Counted from the stretch's first letter, positions 1 to 11,200 are shown. The stretch is 64,000 nt of DNA from Paramagnetospirillum caucaseum (GCF_000342045.1 NZ_AONQ01000007.1:1-64000), one strand, 5' to 3'. Numbers and translations: made by a program. Notes: generated by a model from the sequence alone, not told the origin.

Positions 1-1715
1 CCCAGCACGCGCAGGAAGCCGGCCGCCTGCTCGAAGGCCTTGGCCCCCAGGCGCTCCACCTGCTTCAGGGCGTCGCGCGAGGCGAAGGGGCCGAAGCGGT
101 CGCGGAATTCCACCACGTTGCGGGCCACGGTGGGGCTGAGGCCCGCAACGCGCGACAGCAGCGGGGCGGAAGCGGTGTTGACCTCGACGCCGACGGCGTT
201 GACGCAGTCTTCCACCACGGCGTCCAGCGAGCGGCCCAGCTTCACCTGATCCACGTCGTGCTGGTACTGGCCGACGCCGATGGCCTTGGGGTCGATCTTG
301 ACCAGCTCGGCCAGGGGGTCCTGCAGCCGCCGGGCGATGGACACCGCGCCGCGCAAGGACACGTCGAGATCGGGGAATTCCTTGGCGGCCAGTTCGGAGG
401 CCGAGTAGACCGAGGCGCCGGCCTCGCTGACCACCAGCTTCTCCAGCCCCAGTTCCGGGTGGCGCTTCATCAGGTCGATGACCAGCCGGTCGGTCTCGCG
501 CGATGCGGTGCCGTTGCCGATGGCCACCAGCTTGATGCCATGCTTGCGGGCCAGTTGTCCCAGCGTCGCCAGCGAACCCTGCCAGTCGTTCCTGGGCTGG
601 TGGGGATAGATGGTGGCGCATTCCACCACCTTGCCGGTGGCGTCGGTCACCGCCACCTTGACGCCGGTGCGGATGCCGGGATCGAGGCCGATGCAGTTCC
701 TGGCTCCGGCGGGGGCCTGGAGCAGCAGGGCGCGCAGGTTGCGGGCGAAGACGTTGATGGCCTCTGCTTCAGCAGCCTCGCGCAGGCGGCCCATCAGCTC
801 TAACTCCAAATGCAGATGGATCTTGATACGCCAGGCCCAGCGCACCGTCTCGGCCAGCCAGGAATCGGCCGGACGCTTCAGGTCGCGGATGGAAAAGCGC
901 CGGGCGATGCGCGCCTCGAACTCGCCGGGGCCTTGGGAAACCGCGCCTTCGGGGCGCGCCGCCTCGTCGGGGGTGAGAAGTTTCAGGTTGAGAACGTTTT
1001 CGTTGCGTCCCCGGAACAGTGCCAAGGCGCGATGGGACGGAATGGCCTTGATGGCCTCGCGGTAATCGAAATAGTCGGAGAACTTGGCCCCGACCTCGCC
1101 CTTGCCCTCGGCCAAGGTGGAGATCAGCACGCCGCCGTCCCACAGGGCGTCGCGCAGGTTGCCCAGCAGCTCGGCATCCTCGGCGAAGCGCTCCATCAGG
1201 ATCTGCCGCGCCCCGTCCAGGGCGGCCTTGACATCGGCCACGCCCTTTTCGGCGTCCACGTAAGCGCCCGCCGCCTGTTCCGGCGCCAGGGCGGGATCGG
1301 CCAGCAGGGCATCGGCCAGGGGCTGCAGCCCCGCCTCGCGGGCGATCTGGGCCTTGGTGCGGCGCTTGGGCTTGTAGGGCAGGTAAAGGTCTTCCAGCCG
1401 CGCCTTGCTGTCGGCCTCGTCGATCTGGCCCCGCAGCTCGGGGGTGAGCTTGTCCTGCTCCTCGATGGAACGCAGGATGGCGGCGCGGCGGTCCTCCAGC
1501 TCGCGCAGATAGCCCAGGCGCTCTTCCAGATTGCGCAGCTGGGTGTCGTCCAGGCCGCCGGTGGCCTCCTTGCGGTAGCGGGCGATGAACGGCACCGTGG
1601 CGCCTTCGTCCAGCATCTGCACCGTCGCCGCCACCTGCGAGGCTTGAACGCCCAGTTCGCGGGCGATGCGGTTGGTGATGGCGGCCAGGGTAGCGACGGG
1701 AAGAGTGGAGGTCAT
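1..1715 (-). CDS. tex: Tex-family transcription accessory protein, 3' end cut by window edge
   Basis: Tex is a cytoplasmic nucleic-acid-binding protein linked to transcription and RNA metabolism. Translating the minus strand from the ATG at 1715 gives about 571 residues with no stop before the window edge. The start reads [20 protein letters not shown], followed by the Tex N-terminal helical region including the motifs [15 protein letters not shown] and [17 protein letters not shown] YqgF/RNase H-like core follows ([15 protein letters not shown], then [15 protein letters not shown]), then the Tex segment VGQYQHDV and the start of the helix-hairpin-helix part ([18 protein letters not shown]). 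Family members are roughly 750-800 residues, so the C-terminal S1 RNA-binding domain lies outside the window. It is divergent from the hemerythrin-like gene. Identification is firm; the role in this organism is inferred from the family. Confidence 0.95.
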   Translation of the reverse strand, partial: MTSTLPVATLAAITNRIARELGVQASQVAATVQMLDEGATVPFIARYRKEATGGLDDTQLRNLEERLGYLRELEDRRAAILRSIEEQDKLTPELRGQIDEADSKARLEDLYLPYKPKRRTKAQIAREAGLQPLADALLADPALAPEQAAGAYVDAEKGVADVKAALDGARQILMERFAEDAELLGNLRDALWDGGVLISTLAEGKGEVGAKFSDYFDYREAIKAIPSHRALALFRGRNENVLNLKLLTPDEAARPEGAVSQGPGEFEARIARRFSIRDLKRPADSWLAETVRWAWRIKIHLHLELELMGRLREAAEAEAINVFARNLRALLLQAPAGARNCIGLDPGIRTGVKVAVTDATGKVVECATIYPHQPRNDWQGSLATLGQLARKHGIKLVAIGNGTASRETDRLVIDLMKRHPELGLEKLVVSEAGASVYSASELAAKEFPDLDVSLRGAVSIARRLQDPLAELVKIDPKAIGVGQYQHDVDQVKLGRSLDAVVEDCVNAVGVEVNTASAPLLSRVAGLSPTVARNVVEFRDRFGPFASRDALKQVERLGAKAFEQAAGFLRVL

Positions 1716-1973
1716 GCTCGCTCGCGTTCAGTGACGACGGGAAGGTGGGGTGTAGCCAAATTTCCGACCGCTGTCACGGCCCGAGATGTCCGGCAACTCC
1801 TGCGAGATACACCGGCGGCAAAACATGCCGTTTGAGGGACTACGGTGACGGATCGTGATGCCGAGATGAATAAGTGTGAGGAGAAAAAGCGAGTTGTTTC
1901 ATCGGTTTGACAGAGGAAACTCCAGTCCCTATCTCTTAACGACAGCAGCGTGGCGTCTCAGGTGGAGGACCTC

Positions 1974-2402
1974 ATGTTTCTCTGGAACATGTCCCTGGAA
2001 ACCGGCATCGACGAAGTTGATCTGGGCCGCAAGCACTTGCTGGGCGCCATGGCCGATTTCTTCCAGGGCATGGATGACCCCGCCCTCAATCAATATATCC
2101 TGGCGGGCCATACGGGGGCGATCTTCAACGCCATGAAGGCGGCCTTCGCCGCCGAGGATGCCGTCCTCAAGGCCCATGACGGCGAAGCCTGCGAAAAGCA
2201 TCAGACGGCCCACGCCGCCCTGTCGGCGGCCTTCGTCGACCTGTGCCGCAAGCTGATCCCCAAGATCAAGAATCACAAGCAGGCGAGCCAATGCGCCCTG
2301 GAAATCTACCAGTTGGTGGATGAAGCCCTGTTCCACCACATCACCAGGGAAGTGGCGACCTATCGCGGCCTGGGCCGCGCACCGGTCAAGAAGGCCGGGT
2401 AG
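1974..2402 (+). CDS. Hemerythrin-like protein with incomplete diiron ligand set
   Basis: A small (142 aa) soluble four-helix protein of the bacteriohemerythrin type, a family that binds O2 at a diiron centre. The ATG at 1974 is preferred over an in-frame GTG at 1950 because a GGTGGAGG ribosome-binding site (1961-1968) sits just ahead of it. The opening W4...GIDEVDLGRKH21 matches the family N-terminus, and H76 and H80 sit in the HxxxH motif. However, the usual HFxxE histidine is Ala57 (E61 is kept), and the usual HIxxxD aspartate position is Val127 (H122 kept, Glu at 126). Two of seven canonical ligands therefore look lost, so O2 binding is uncertain. The 3' end overlaps the convergent PilZ gene by 17 bases. 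The 258-base gap upstream shows no promoter I can defend. Confidence 0.8.
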   Translation: MFLWNMSLETGIDEVDLGRKHLLGAMADFFQGMDDPALNQYILAGHTGAIFNAMKAAFAAEDAVLKAHDGEACEKHQTAHAALSAAFVDLCRKLIPKIKNHKQASQCALEIYQLVDEALFHHITREVATYRGLGRAPVKKAG

Positions 2403-2766
2403 CCTCGGCGTTCGGCAGGGTCAGGGGCGCCAGTTCAAGCCGGAACTTACCGGTCATCATCCGCACCACGTCGTCCAGCGACAGATGCTGATAGAAGCGG
2501 CAGCCGGCCAGCCCGCCGCTGGCCCACATGACGGTGGCATGCATCTTGGCGAACTGATCGATGATGATCATGTCGCGCGGCAGCGGCGCGATGGCGGCCA
2601 TGGCGGCCTCGGCCTGGTCGAAGCGCAGCTTGAATCCCCCGCGCGAGGCATCCAGCAGGGTGGCGCGGCTTTCCATCTGGTCGAGGACGAAGGTGCATTC
2701 AGCACCGGCACGCTGCCTGGGAAACTGGCGTTTGTTGTCACCGGCCACACTGCTGTCCAGTGCCAT
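2386..2766 (-). CDS. PilZ-domain protein (probable c-di-GMP receptor)
   Basis: A single-domain protein of 126 residues. Both halves of the PilZ c-di-GMP signature are visible: RQFPR (RxxxR) near residue 13-17 and DASRGG (D/NxSxxG) about 25 residues later, followed by beta-strand-rich sequence and a C-terminal helix. I chose the ATG at 2766 because GGGAGG lies about seven bases upstream; the ATG at 2784 has its purine run touching the start codon. It is transcribed in the same direction as the porin and giant genes upstream but is separated from the porin by a terminator. An AT-rich stretch at 2795-2825 probably holds its promoter. Partner and output are unknown; a link to surface-protein display is only suggested by position. 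Confidence 0.85.
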   Translation of the reverse strand: MALDSSVAGDNKRQFPRQRAGAECTFVLDQMESRATLLDASRGGFKLRFDQAEAAMAAIAPLPRDMIIIDQFAKMHATVMWASGGLAGCRFYQHLSLDDVVRMMTGKFRLELAPLTLPNAEATRPS

Positions 2767-2845
2767 GGCGTCCCTCCCGACCATACCTCATACACTTATA
2801 ATATGGCGCAAGGGTTAAGAAGTTTCCATAGCCCATCAACGCAAA

Positions 2846-2883
2846 GCCCCCGGCCCCTTCCTCGCGGGAAGGGAACCGGGGGC
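2846..2883 (-). terminator. Strong hairpin terminator downstream of porin gene
   Basis: GCCCCCGG pairs with CCGGGGGC and inside it CCCTTCC pairs with GGAAGGG around a TCGC-type loop, with a small bulge. It starts 16 bases past the porin stop codon. On the minus strand a short T run follows, so intrinsic termination is plausible. The stem is symmetrical enough to be a barrier in either direction. Confidence 0.7.
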
Positions 2884-2899
2884 CTCTACACCTGGAATT

Positions 2900-4462
2900 C
2901 TAGAACTTGACGACCACCGAGGTCTCGCCCAGCAGCCAGACCTTGTCCATGGGCAGGCCGGCCGGGTTGGAGTTGGTGCTGACGTTCTGCTTGTAGCCGC
3001 GGCCGGCCTTGGCGGCGCCGAAGGCGGCGGAGAGCAGGACGTTGTCGCTGATGGTCCACTCGGCGGCGACGTCGATTTCGCGGGCCAGGTCGCTGGAGCT
3101 GACGCCCGTCAGCTGGGTCTTGGCGTCGTACTCATAATTGAAGGCCAGCACGCTGAGCTTCAGGTCGTCGCGGGGGTTCACGCTGAAGGTCAGCTGGTGG
3201 ATGTTGACGTTGGAATTGGAGATCACGTAGTTGCCGACGATCTCGCCGATGAACCAGGTGCCGTAGCCGCGGGTGATGGCGTTGTAGAAGAAGGGGTCAT
3301 AGGCCTCCTTCTTGTCGTCGTTGGGGTTCTTGTCGCCCGAGAAGTGGGCGTAGCGGTAGGACAACTTGGGGGTCCACGTCACCTCGGACAGCTGGTAGCC
3401 CGGCTCGATGTAGTAGGCGTGGGCGTCGACCTTGCGGCCGGCATTGCCGTTGTGCTCGAGGACGGCGTTGCCATACAGCGAGAAATCGGGCAGGAACGGC
3501 AGCGGGTTGCCGCCCACATGGGCCGAGAACACGTTCATGCCGTCACGGTTGGACGACAGGGTGTTGGTCACCGTGGAATTGATCTGGCCCTGGCCGAAGC
3601 CGTAGACGTTGTTGCTGTGGGCCGACAGCACATTGAAATAGGTCAGGCCGCCGTACCACTTGCGGTCGGCATAATTGGCGGCGCCGTCCTTGGCCGGCCC
3701 GCCTTCGGCGGCGTCGGCGTTGCCGAACAGCTCGATATTGGCGCCGAGCACCTTGGTCTTGGCGTTCTCGTACAGGCTGGGCAGCATCACCGTGTTGGAG
3801 GCGTTGTTCTGCAGATAGAACACATCGCCGCGCACCGGACCCGATGAGAACTTGGCGACGCCGGTCTGGGCGAAGGCGGTGCGGGACTGAGTCCAGAACA
3901 TGCCGCGCTTGCCGATATTGTTGGTGCCGTTGCTGATCAGGAAGCCGTCGGCGACGCGGAAGCTCTGGCGGCCGCCCGACAGGTCCAGGCCGTTCTCGTC
4001 GAGACCCAGGCCCACCAGGGTGTTGCCCGACTTCCAGCCGCCGTACAGGTTCTCCAGCTCGACCAGCCAGGGATGGCCGTAGGTGGTGGAGATCAGCGAG
4101 GGCTCGCCATGGCCGCCGGTCATGGTGAACTGGCCGCTGACGTCGCCGTAGAAGGTGCCGTAATTCTCGGTGGTGAAGGAGGCCTTCAGCTCGGGGTGCA
4201 GGAAGGTCTCGCTCCAGTTGGAATGGCCGGTGATGCGCTTGCCCGGGGCGCCGCCGTTGTTGGTCCACGAACCGGCGCCGAATTGGGCGCCCGGGCTGGT
4301 GAACAGGGCGACGCCGCCGGCGAAGGCGCCGTCAATCTTCAGGCCACCCTGCTCATACAGCGAGAAATCGGCGGAAGCCGGCGTCGCCGCCAGGCCCAGA
4401 ACCGCAGACAGGATCGCGCCCGAAATCAGGGAACGGCTGCGAAGATCGTATCCAAACATCAT
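2900..4462 (-). CDS. Outer-membrane beta-barrel protein, alginate-export/porin-like
   Basis: A 520-residue secreted protein. It begins MMFGYDLRSRS, then a hydrophobic stretch ending ATPASA before DFSLYEQGG, a clear Sec signal peptide. The rest is alternating, aromatic-rich, beta-strand sequence and it ends in VVVKF, the terminal Phe expected of a barrel recognised by the Bam machinery. The segment DPFFYNAITRGYGTWFIGE resembles alginate-export (AlgE) type barrels, but I cannot confirm the family by eye, and substrate is unknown. The open frame extends upstream to 4528, but the ATG at 4462 has an AAGGGGG ribosome-binding site and the signal peptide right behind it; the longer version would run through the sigma-54 promoter. 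Expression is therefore likely RpoN-dependent. It lies downstream of the giant gene on the same strand, isolated by terminators on both sides. Confidence 0.8.
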   Translation of the reverse strand: MMFGYDLRSRSLISGAILSAVLGLAATPASADFSLYEQGGLKIDGAFAGGVALFTSPGAQFGAGSWTNNGGAPGKRITGHSNWSETFLHPELKASFTTENYGTFYGDVSGQFTMTGGHGEPSLISTTYGHPWLVELENLYGGWKSGNTLVGLGLDENGLDLSGGRQSFRVADGFLISNGTNNIGKRGMFWTQSRTAFAQTGVAKFSSGPVRGDVFYLQNNASNTVMLPSLYENAKTKVLGANIELFGNADAAEGGPAKDGAANYADRKWYGGLTYFNVLSAHSNNVYGFGQGQINSTVTNTLSSNRDGMNVFSAHVGGNPLPFLPDFSLYGNAVLEHNGNAGRKVDAHAYYIEPGYQLSEVTWTPKLSYRYAHFSGDKNPNDDKKEAYDPFFYNAITRGYGTWFIGEIVGNYVISNSNVNIHQLTFSVNPRDDLKLSVLAFNYEYDAKTQLTGVSSSDLAREIDVAAEWTISDNVLLSAAFGAAKAGRGYKQNVSTNSNPAGLPMDKVWLLGETSVVVKF

Positions 4463-4500
4463 TGACCCCCTTGATGAACTGTCAGAGTTGCCGGGAATGA

Positions 4501-4517
4501 AGCAACCCTCGTGCCAA
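4501..4517 (-). promoter_or_regulatory. Sigma-54 (RpoN) promoter of the porin gene
   Basis: On the minus strand the sequence is TTGGCACGAGGGTTGCT, matching the sigma-54 consensus YTGGCACGrNNNTTGCW at every defined position. The -24 GG and -12 GC have canonical spacing. Transcription would begin near 4490, leaving about 28 bases of leader with the AAGGGGG ribosome-binding site before the ATG at 4462. Sigma-54 promoters need an enhancer-binding activator; see the palindromes at 4652-4685. Confidence 0.8.
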
Positions 4518-4651
4518 ACTTTCCGCACCCGAACCGCCTGGTTTTCGCGCTTCCCCGCGTCAATCGCCTGCCAAATTCGTGTGCAGCACCGTCATACCTG
4601 AGTGATTATTGTGCAGGCAACCCTGATTCGCATGATTCCAGCCTACGCCGT

Positions 4652-4685
4652 GTGCAATGCAGTGCACCGTTGCCAAAAGGCAACG
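4652..4685. promoter_or_regulatory. Two abutting inverted repeats, candidate enhancer-binding sites
   Basis: GTGCA-N6-TGCAC (4652-4667) is followed at once by CGTTGCC-AAAA-GGCAACG (4668-4685), both perfect. They lie about 160-195 bases upstream of the predicted sigma-54 start of the porin gene, where bacterial enhancer-binding proteins usually bind. The second could instead be a secondary hairpin downstream of the giant gene, but it lacks a T tract. Regulator identity is unknown. Confidence 0.5.
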
Positions 4686-4713
4686 CTTGTCCGATTCGCG
4701 ACAGGGGAAGAAG

Positions 4714-4742
4714 CACCGCCCGGGCCGCAAGCCCGGGCGGTG
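4714..4742 (-). terminator. Intrinsic terminator of the giant RTX gene
   Basis: A perfect 12-bp stem, CACCGCCCGGGC with GCCCGGGCGGTG, around a five-base loop starts five bases after the giant gene's TGA stop. On the minus strand it is followed by CTTCTTCCCCT, a moderately T-rich tail. It should insulate the downstream porin gene. Confidence 0.8.
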
Positions 4743-4747
4743 GAGCG

Positions 4748-5290
4748 TCAGCCGACGTGGGTCTGGCTATCCACGTAAACGTTGGTGTTGCCGTTGGCGT
4801 ACTGGGTATAGCTGTCCTGCTGGCCGTTGACCGTCAGTTCGGCCGAACCGACCGCCTGCCAGCCGCTGTCGGCCAGGGTCAGGTTGTCGGCGCCGATCAC
4901 CACCAGGGCGTTGGCGGTACCGGTGAAGGCGTTGGTGCCGTTCAGCATGGATTGCAGGTGGGCGAGGTCCAGGGTGGCGCTGCCGTTGCTCGCCCGGCTG
5001 AGGTCCAGCACGTCGAAGTTCTGCAGCACGTTGTTCCACAGGGCCGACAGGTCGAAGGACTGGCCGTTGATGTTCTCCCACTGCAGGGTATTGCCGCCGC
5101 CGTTGCCGCCGTCCAGGAAATCGAAGGCCGTGTCGGTGACGCCGATGGTGTTGTAGCTGCCGTGGCCGACATAGACGTCGTCGCCGCCGCCCAGATGGAC
5201 CTCGTGATTGCTGCCGTAGCCGACCACGTAATCGGCGGTCCCCGAGCCGCTGTAATAGCCGTTGCCGCTGACGGTGCCGGTGAGGTTATG
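4748..5290 (-). other. Type I secretion-like C-terminus of the giant protein
   Basis: The last 180 residues contain a final RTX-like block (HLGGGDDVYVGHG), then FDVLDLSRASNGSATLDL, ALVVIGADNLTLADSGW and YTQYANGNTNVYVD. This order (DL-G-GNN-L-L, L-V-G--D-V-L--GW, Y-G-A-L-VD) is the usual ending of giant repeat proteins exported by type I systems. Confidence 0.6.
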
Positions 5291-8200
5291 GGCGGTCACC
5301 GACAGGCTGTTGCCGGTGACGGTGGGGTCCCAGATCCAGCCGCTGCCGCTATCGATGCCGTGGATGACCTCGAACGAGCCGGACAGGGTGCCCCATGACA
5401 GCAGGGTGGCGCTCTGGCCGCCGGTCGGGTTGCTGTTGGTGTAGAGGTCCAGCATGCCGTCCAGGGTCAGTTCGCCGCTGACGTTGAGCCGGTCGAAACT
5501 GCCGGCCCAGGAATTCAGCACCAGATGGGCATCGTCGCCGAAGATCATGTCGCCGGTGACGCTCAGCGTCCCCGCCGACGAGGTATCGCCGGGATTGATG
5601 TAGCCGTGGCTGACGAAGTCGGCGTCGGCCGCGTTGATGGTGCCACTGCCGCCGATCTTGCCCAGGTTGTCGAACTGGGCGTGGGTTCCGGCGGTGTTGT
5701 CGGTGATGGTCAGCGCATTGCCGCCGCTCAGGGTCAGGGTGGCGTGGTTGTCGAAGGTTCCCACCGTCAGGTCCAGGGCATGGCCGACCTCCAGCACACC
5801 GAAATTATCGAAGCTGGTGGCGGCGATGGTGGAGGCGAAGGAGGTGAAGCCCCCCGAGACGATACTGCCGGAATTGGTCAGCGCGTCATCGACCACGACG
5901 CTGGTGGTGAACGCTCCGTTGCCGGTCAGCTGAATCTCGCCCGTGTTGTCGAAGGCATGCCCCAGGGTGAGATTGGCGCTGCCGCCGTTGGAATCGATGA
6001 GCAGCAAGGTCGCCGCCGCCGTCTCGAAGGCGGCGCCGATCCAGTTGGAGGTCGCCGCGATGAAAATCGACCCGTTGTTCAGGCGCACGTTGCCGGTTCC
6101 GCTCAGCGAGGCGCCGCTCAGGGTGGCGCCGTTGTTGAGGATCACCGTATTGGCGCCCAGCCCGGCGGTTCCCGACAGGGTGGTGACGCCGTTGGCCACC
6201 AGGGTGCCGTCCCCCGCCAGGGTGCCGCCGCCGCTGAGATTGAAGCTGCCGTAATCGGTCAGGATGGCGTCGTCGGCCAGGGACAGCACCGCCGTGCCGC
6301 CGATGCTCAGCCGCGATGCGTTGTCCAGTTCGCCGGCCACGGCAAGGGAGACGGTCCCGCCGCTCAGGGTCAGCGAGGCGCCGGTCAGCGACAGGCCGCC
6401 GATGGCATCGCTGCCCGACATGTGGTCGATTGTGGCGGCGCCGATCTGCACCAGGGCTCCCGAATCCGGCAGGGTGTCGCCGCTCCAGCCGGCCGCCGCG
6501 CTCCAGGTGCCCGACGCGCCGCCGTCCCAGGTGCGGGTATGGTCGTAGACCGCCACCTGCGCCGTGGCGGTGACGGTGTTGGCGCCGTCCGAGACGGAAT
6601 AGCCGAAGCTGTCCCAGCCGGTATAGCCGGCGCTGCCGTTATAGGCATAGCCGCCGCCGCTTCCCACCGTCACCGTGCCGTGGGTGGGGTCGCCGGTCTT
6701 GGCGAAGGTCAGGGTCCCGCCCTCGGGATCGCTGGCCATCAGCATGCCGTTGTGGACGGCGCCCGCCACCGAGCTGCCGATATCGATCTGCTCGGTTTCC
6801 GGCGCCAGATTGCCGGAGCCGGACGTGGTGACGGCGATGGTCTCCGACGACACCAACGAGGTGCCGTTGGCCGCATCCCACACGCTGAGGGCGATGGAAT
6901 CGCTGCCGGTCCACAGGGACTCGGCGGTATAGACCGCCCCCGACAGGGCGGCGTTGATGCGGTCCAGCGTGCCGCTGAAGATCAGGTGCGACGAGCCGTT
7001 GACCGTCCCCGACGAGAAGGTGATGCCGCCGACGGTGTCCAGGGTGACGCTGCCGTGTCCGATCGTCATGTTGACGGTGAACTGGTCGCCGCCCAGGGCG
7101 CCGACCTCGTCGGCCACCTGGATGTTCAGGGTATGGCTGCCGTTCTCGGCGACGCTGAAGCCGCCGGTTCCCGACAGGACCGGTTCGTCGCGCACCGAAC
7201 GCACCCCGATGCCCACCGTGCCGTAGGTCAGGTTGCCGCTGCCGTCGTCGATGGCCACCACGAAGTAGTCGGAGCCGAAATAGTTGGCGTCCGGGGTGTA
7301 GCTGTAGCCGCCGGCCCCCGCGCTCAGCGAGCCGCCGGTGAGGAACACCGATCCCGCCGACAGGGTGGTGGTGCCCAGCACCGTGGTGCCGGTCAGGTCC
7401 AGGGTGCCGTGCTGCGGCCCCTGGACGACGGTCGCCCAGGTGGGTTGGGTGGAATTGAGGTGGTTGACGTCGAACAGCGAGGACCGCACCTCGGTATCCT
7501 CGCGGGTGGTGACCACGTCGTCGAAGATGGCCGCCTTGGCCCCCGAGAAGCTGATGGCGGTGACGGTGCCGTCCCCGTTGCCGGTACTGTCGGGAACCAT
7601 GCCGGTGGCCACGCTTTCCAGGCGCCAGTTGCCTACCAGCCCGGCTTCGCCGCCGCTCAGCCGGGTCCCCAGATACGAGCTGATCTCGGAGCCGGTCCGC
7701 GCCGTGTCCCAGACCCGCGCGTCGGACATCAGGCCGTCGTAGAGAGCGCCGCCATCCTCGTAGCTGCCGATATCGAAGGAATCGATATCGGACAGACGGG
7801 TGCCGGCGAAGGTGGACGACGAAACGATGCTCTGACCGTTGACGTAAAGGGTCGCCACGTTGTTGCTGACCGTCACCGCCACGTGGCTCCACGCGCCCAG
7901 GGTGACCGCCGGGCCGGAGAGAGTCAGGCCGGCCGAGGCGTTGCCGCCCCCGTCGTCGCCCTGCATGGAGAAGACCAACTGGCCGTTGGCCAGTTCCAGG
8001 TTGAACAGGTTGAGGGTGCTGGCCCCCAGCAGAGACGTCGCCGACAGGATGGACTGGTGGGCGGACAGCGTGTCGGGACGGACCCAGGCCTCGATGGTGA
8101 AGTTGCCCGAGAAATCCATCTCGGTGGTGTCGACGACATGGATATGGCTGGTGGTGCCGTTGAAATCCGCCACCTTGCCGCCGGTATTGACGTAGACCGC

Positions 8201-11200
8201 CTTCTCGGTGGCGCTCATGCTCCAGTCGGCCAGCAGGTTGGTGGTGGCCACCGCGGCCGCCCCCTGGGCGGCGGCGGCGGTCAGCTGTCCGCCGCTCAGC
8301 GCGGTGTTCCACACCGCCACGTCGGACAGATAGCCGCCGAAGACATATGAGGACGGCGCGGACAGCATCGCGCCGACCGAGGCCCCGCTGAGCGACGACG
8401 ACATCAGGATGTCGAAATTGGCCGAAGCGGTTCCGCCGCCCGAGGCATTGCCATCGATGTAGAAGGCGATCTGTCCGGCGCCGTCATAGGTCACCGCCAC
8501 ATGGTGCCAGGTTCCGTCATTCACCGTATCGTTGGAAACCACGCCGTTGATCGAGGGTCCGGCAAGCCTGACGTAGCCGTTCTCGATGTGGAAGTGGGAC
8601 GCGCCGTAAACGGTATTGACGTCGCCGACCCCCAGGATTTCCTGGCGGCCGGCCCCGCTGGTCCGCACCCAGGCGGCATAGGTGAAGGCCCCGGTTCCGG
8701 TGACCAGGCCGGCGGCGTTGGCCGCCGTCAGACCCTGGCTGCCCACCGTCAGCGCCGCATGGCCGTCGAAGGTCGACAGCGCGGTGCCCGTTCCCATGAC
8801 CAGTCCATGGCTTCCGGCCATGTCGGCGACGGTGGTGTTGAGGGTCAGCTTGTGGTTGAAACCCGAGGCGTCCAGCACCGTGCTGGTGTTGGACACCGTG
8901 TGGAGCCGGTCCATGTTCCACTCGGCGATCAGGTGATCGGTCGAGACGGATTCCGCCCGGTGCCAGTTGTTCCAGATCTCGGCCGGCGAGCGGGCGTCAT
9001 TGAACAGCCGCACCTCGTCCAGTTGGCCCACATAGCTGCCGCCGGCGGCGGGGGTGCCGCCCACATAGAGGTTTCCGGTGCCGGTATAGTCGCTGGCCGC
9101 CGCCGCGCTGCCGACCAGCTGGCCGTCGCGATAGAGGGTCAGGACGTTGTCGGCGGCGTTGTAGACGCCGGCCCAATGGTGCCAGCCGCCCACGTCGGCG
9201 GCGGCGTTGTAGGTCACCGCCGTGCCGCCGCTGGCGCCGTCCAGCGAGAAACGGAGATTGCCGGCGGCATCGTAACCGACGAACAGCACCTGCCCCGCCC
9301 CACCGCTCCCCTGGGTCAGCAGGGTCTGGGCCGTGCCGGTGGCCTGGGCCGCCTTGTTGGACCAGAACTCCCAACTGAACGAGGCGTTGGCCACCAGGGT
9401 GACGGTATCGGCGGTGGCGTAGGTGTCACCGTTGAACTGCAGCGAGCCGCCCGCCGCGCCCGTGCCGAGGAATTCCACCGGGCTTTCGGTGCGGATGGTC
9501 AGCATCTTGGTGGTGACGTTGCCGTCGCCGATGCCGGTGGCGGCCACGTTGAAGCTGTCCACCCCGTGCCAGCCGGAATTGGGCGTGTAGATGAAGGTGC
9601 CGTCGGCGTTGACCGCCAGTGTGCCGTGGGCGGTCAGGCTGCCTGAGGTCAGGCCCGTGGCCGACCAGATGACGTCGCCGCCGGCGCTGGAGGGCGCGTC
9701 GGCCTCCAGGGTGCCGTGATAGGGCGAGCCCGGCATGGCGAGGATGACGTCGTCGTAAAGGGGGGCGTCGTTGTAAGTGACCGTAAGGGAGCCGCTGACC
9801 ACGGAACCATCGTTGTTGGTCGCCATGGCATCCTGCACGATTCCGCCCACCGGCGCCTCGTCCAATCGCCAGTAGCCGGCCAGGCCGGCCTGGGCTCCGC
9901 CCGACTGCTCGTTGTTCATGGCCCCGGCGACCTGGACACCGCTCAGGGTGGTGTTCCAGACACGGGCCTCGGCGATTTCGCCGTTGAAATGGGCGCTATT
10001 GGACCCATCGGCACCGATCACCAGATCGCCGGTGAAAGCGTAGGCCGGCAGCGTGCCGGTGGCCGAGGGCCTGCCGTCCATGAAGATGGTGTAGGCGCCG
10101 CCGCTGACCATGTTGACCGCCACATGGTGCCACAGCCCGTCATTGGCCGTGGGCACGGCCGAGGCGACGCTGGCGCCGCCGAGGCCCAGATGGAGCTTGC
10201 CGTCGGTCCCGATATAGACGGCGAAACCCGACCCGCCGGCGATGGAGAAGATGTTCTGGGTATTGGCCGAGCCGTCGTTGCGGAACCATGCCTCGTAGCA
10301 GAACGAACCGTTGCCCTGGCCGACCGCGTTGCCGACGTTGATGCCACCGCTGGCCGAGAAGTCCAGCGCCGTCTCCGGAACCACGGCCATCACGGCCTGT
10401 TTCGGGTCGGTCCAGGTCTGCACCCGGGTCAAAGTGCCGCTGACGGTGCCGTTATGCGGAGCATCGTCCGAATCCACCACCGTGGCGCTGCCGCTGGTCT
10501 CGTTCAGCCGCCAATTGCCCAGCAACGATCCTTCGTTGCCGGTCAACGGCGCGTTCATGCTGGACTGAATATCGCCAGCGGCGCGGGTCGCCCCCCATAT
10601 GCGGGCATCAGCGATATCGCCCACGAACTTGTAGGCCGTGCCGTCGTAGGAGGTGCCGATGCGGGCCACGCCGGCAGAGAGGTCGTAGGGCGTCGGCATG
10701 GTACCGCTGCCATCGGCGACGCCGTCCACGTAGAAGTTGACGGTGCCGTCACTGGCGATGGATGCCGTGACCAGATGCCACTTGCCGTCGGCAACCACAG
10801 AATTGCCCTGTACGTCGCCCCAGCCGGACTCCTCCACCCCCAGCTTGCCGGTGGGGCCGACAAACAGGGCCAGCCCGTTATGGAAGGCTCCGGAGCCAAC
10901 GGACATGATGGCCTTGTTGCTGCCGGGTGTCTCGCATCTGATCCAAGCTTCCAAGGTCAACGGCCCGGAGCTCAGGCCGAGGTTGTTCCCGATATTGACC
11001 GAGGCCGAGCCATCGAAATGCTGGCCGACGATGGCCCGCGACGCGGTGGAGGCACCGACCGTCAGGTCCAGGGTATGACCGTTGCCCGACAGGTCCTCGG
11101 TGCCGCCGGTGCCGTTCCAATAGCCGAGCAGGCCGGATTCGGTCCCGTCCAGCACCTGGTTGTAGCTGGACGCCATGTCGTAATGGGAGCGGGCATAATT

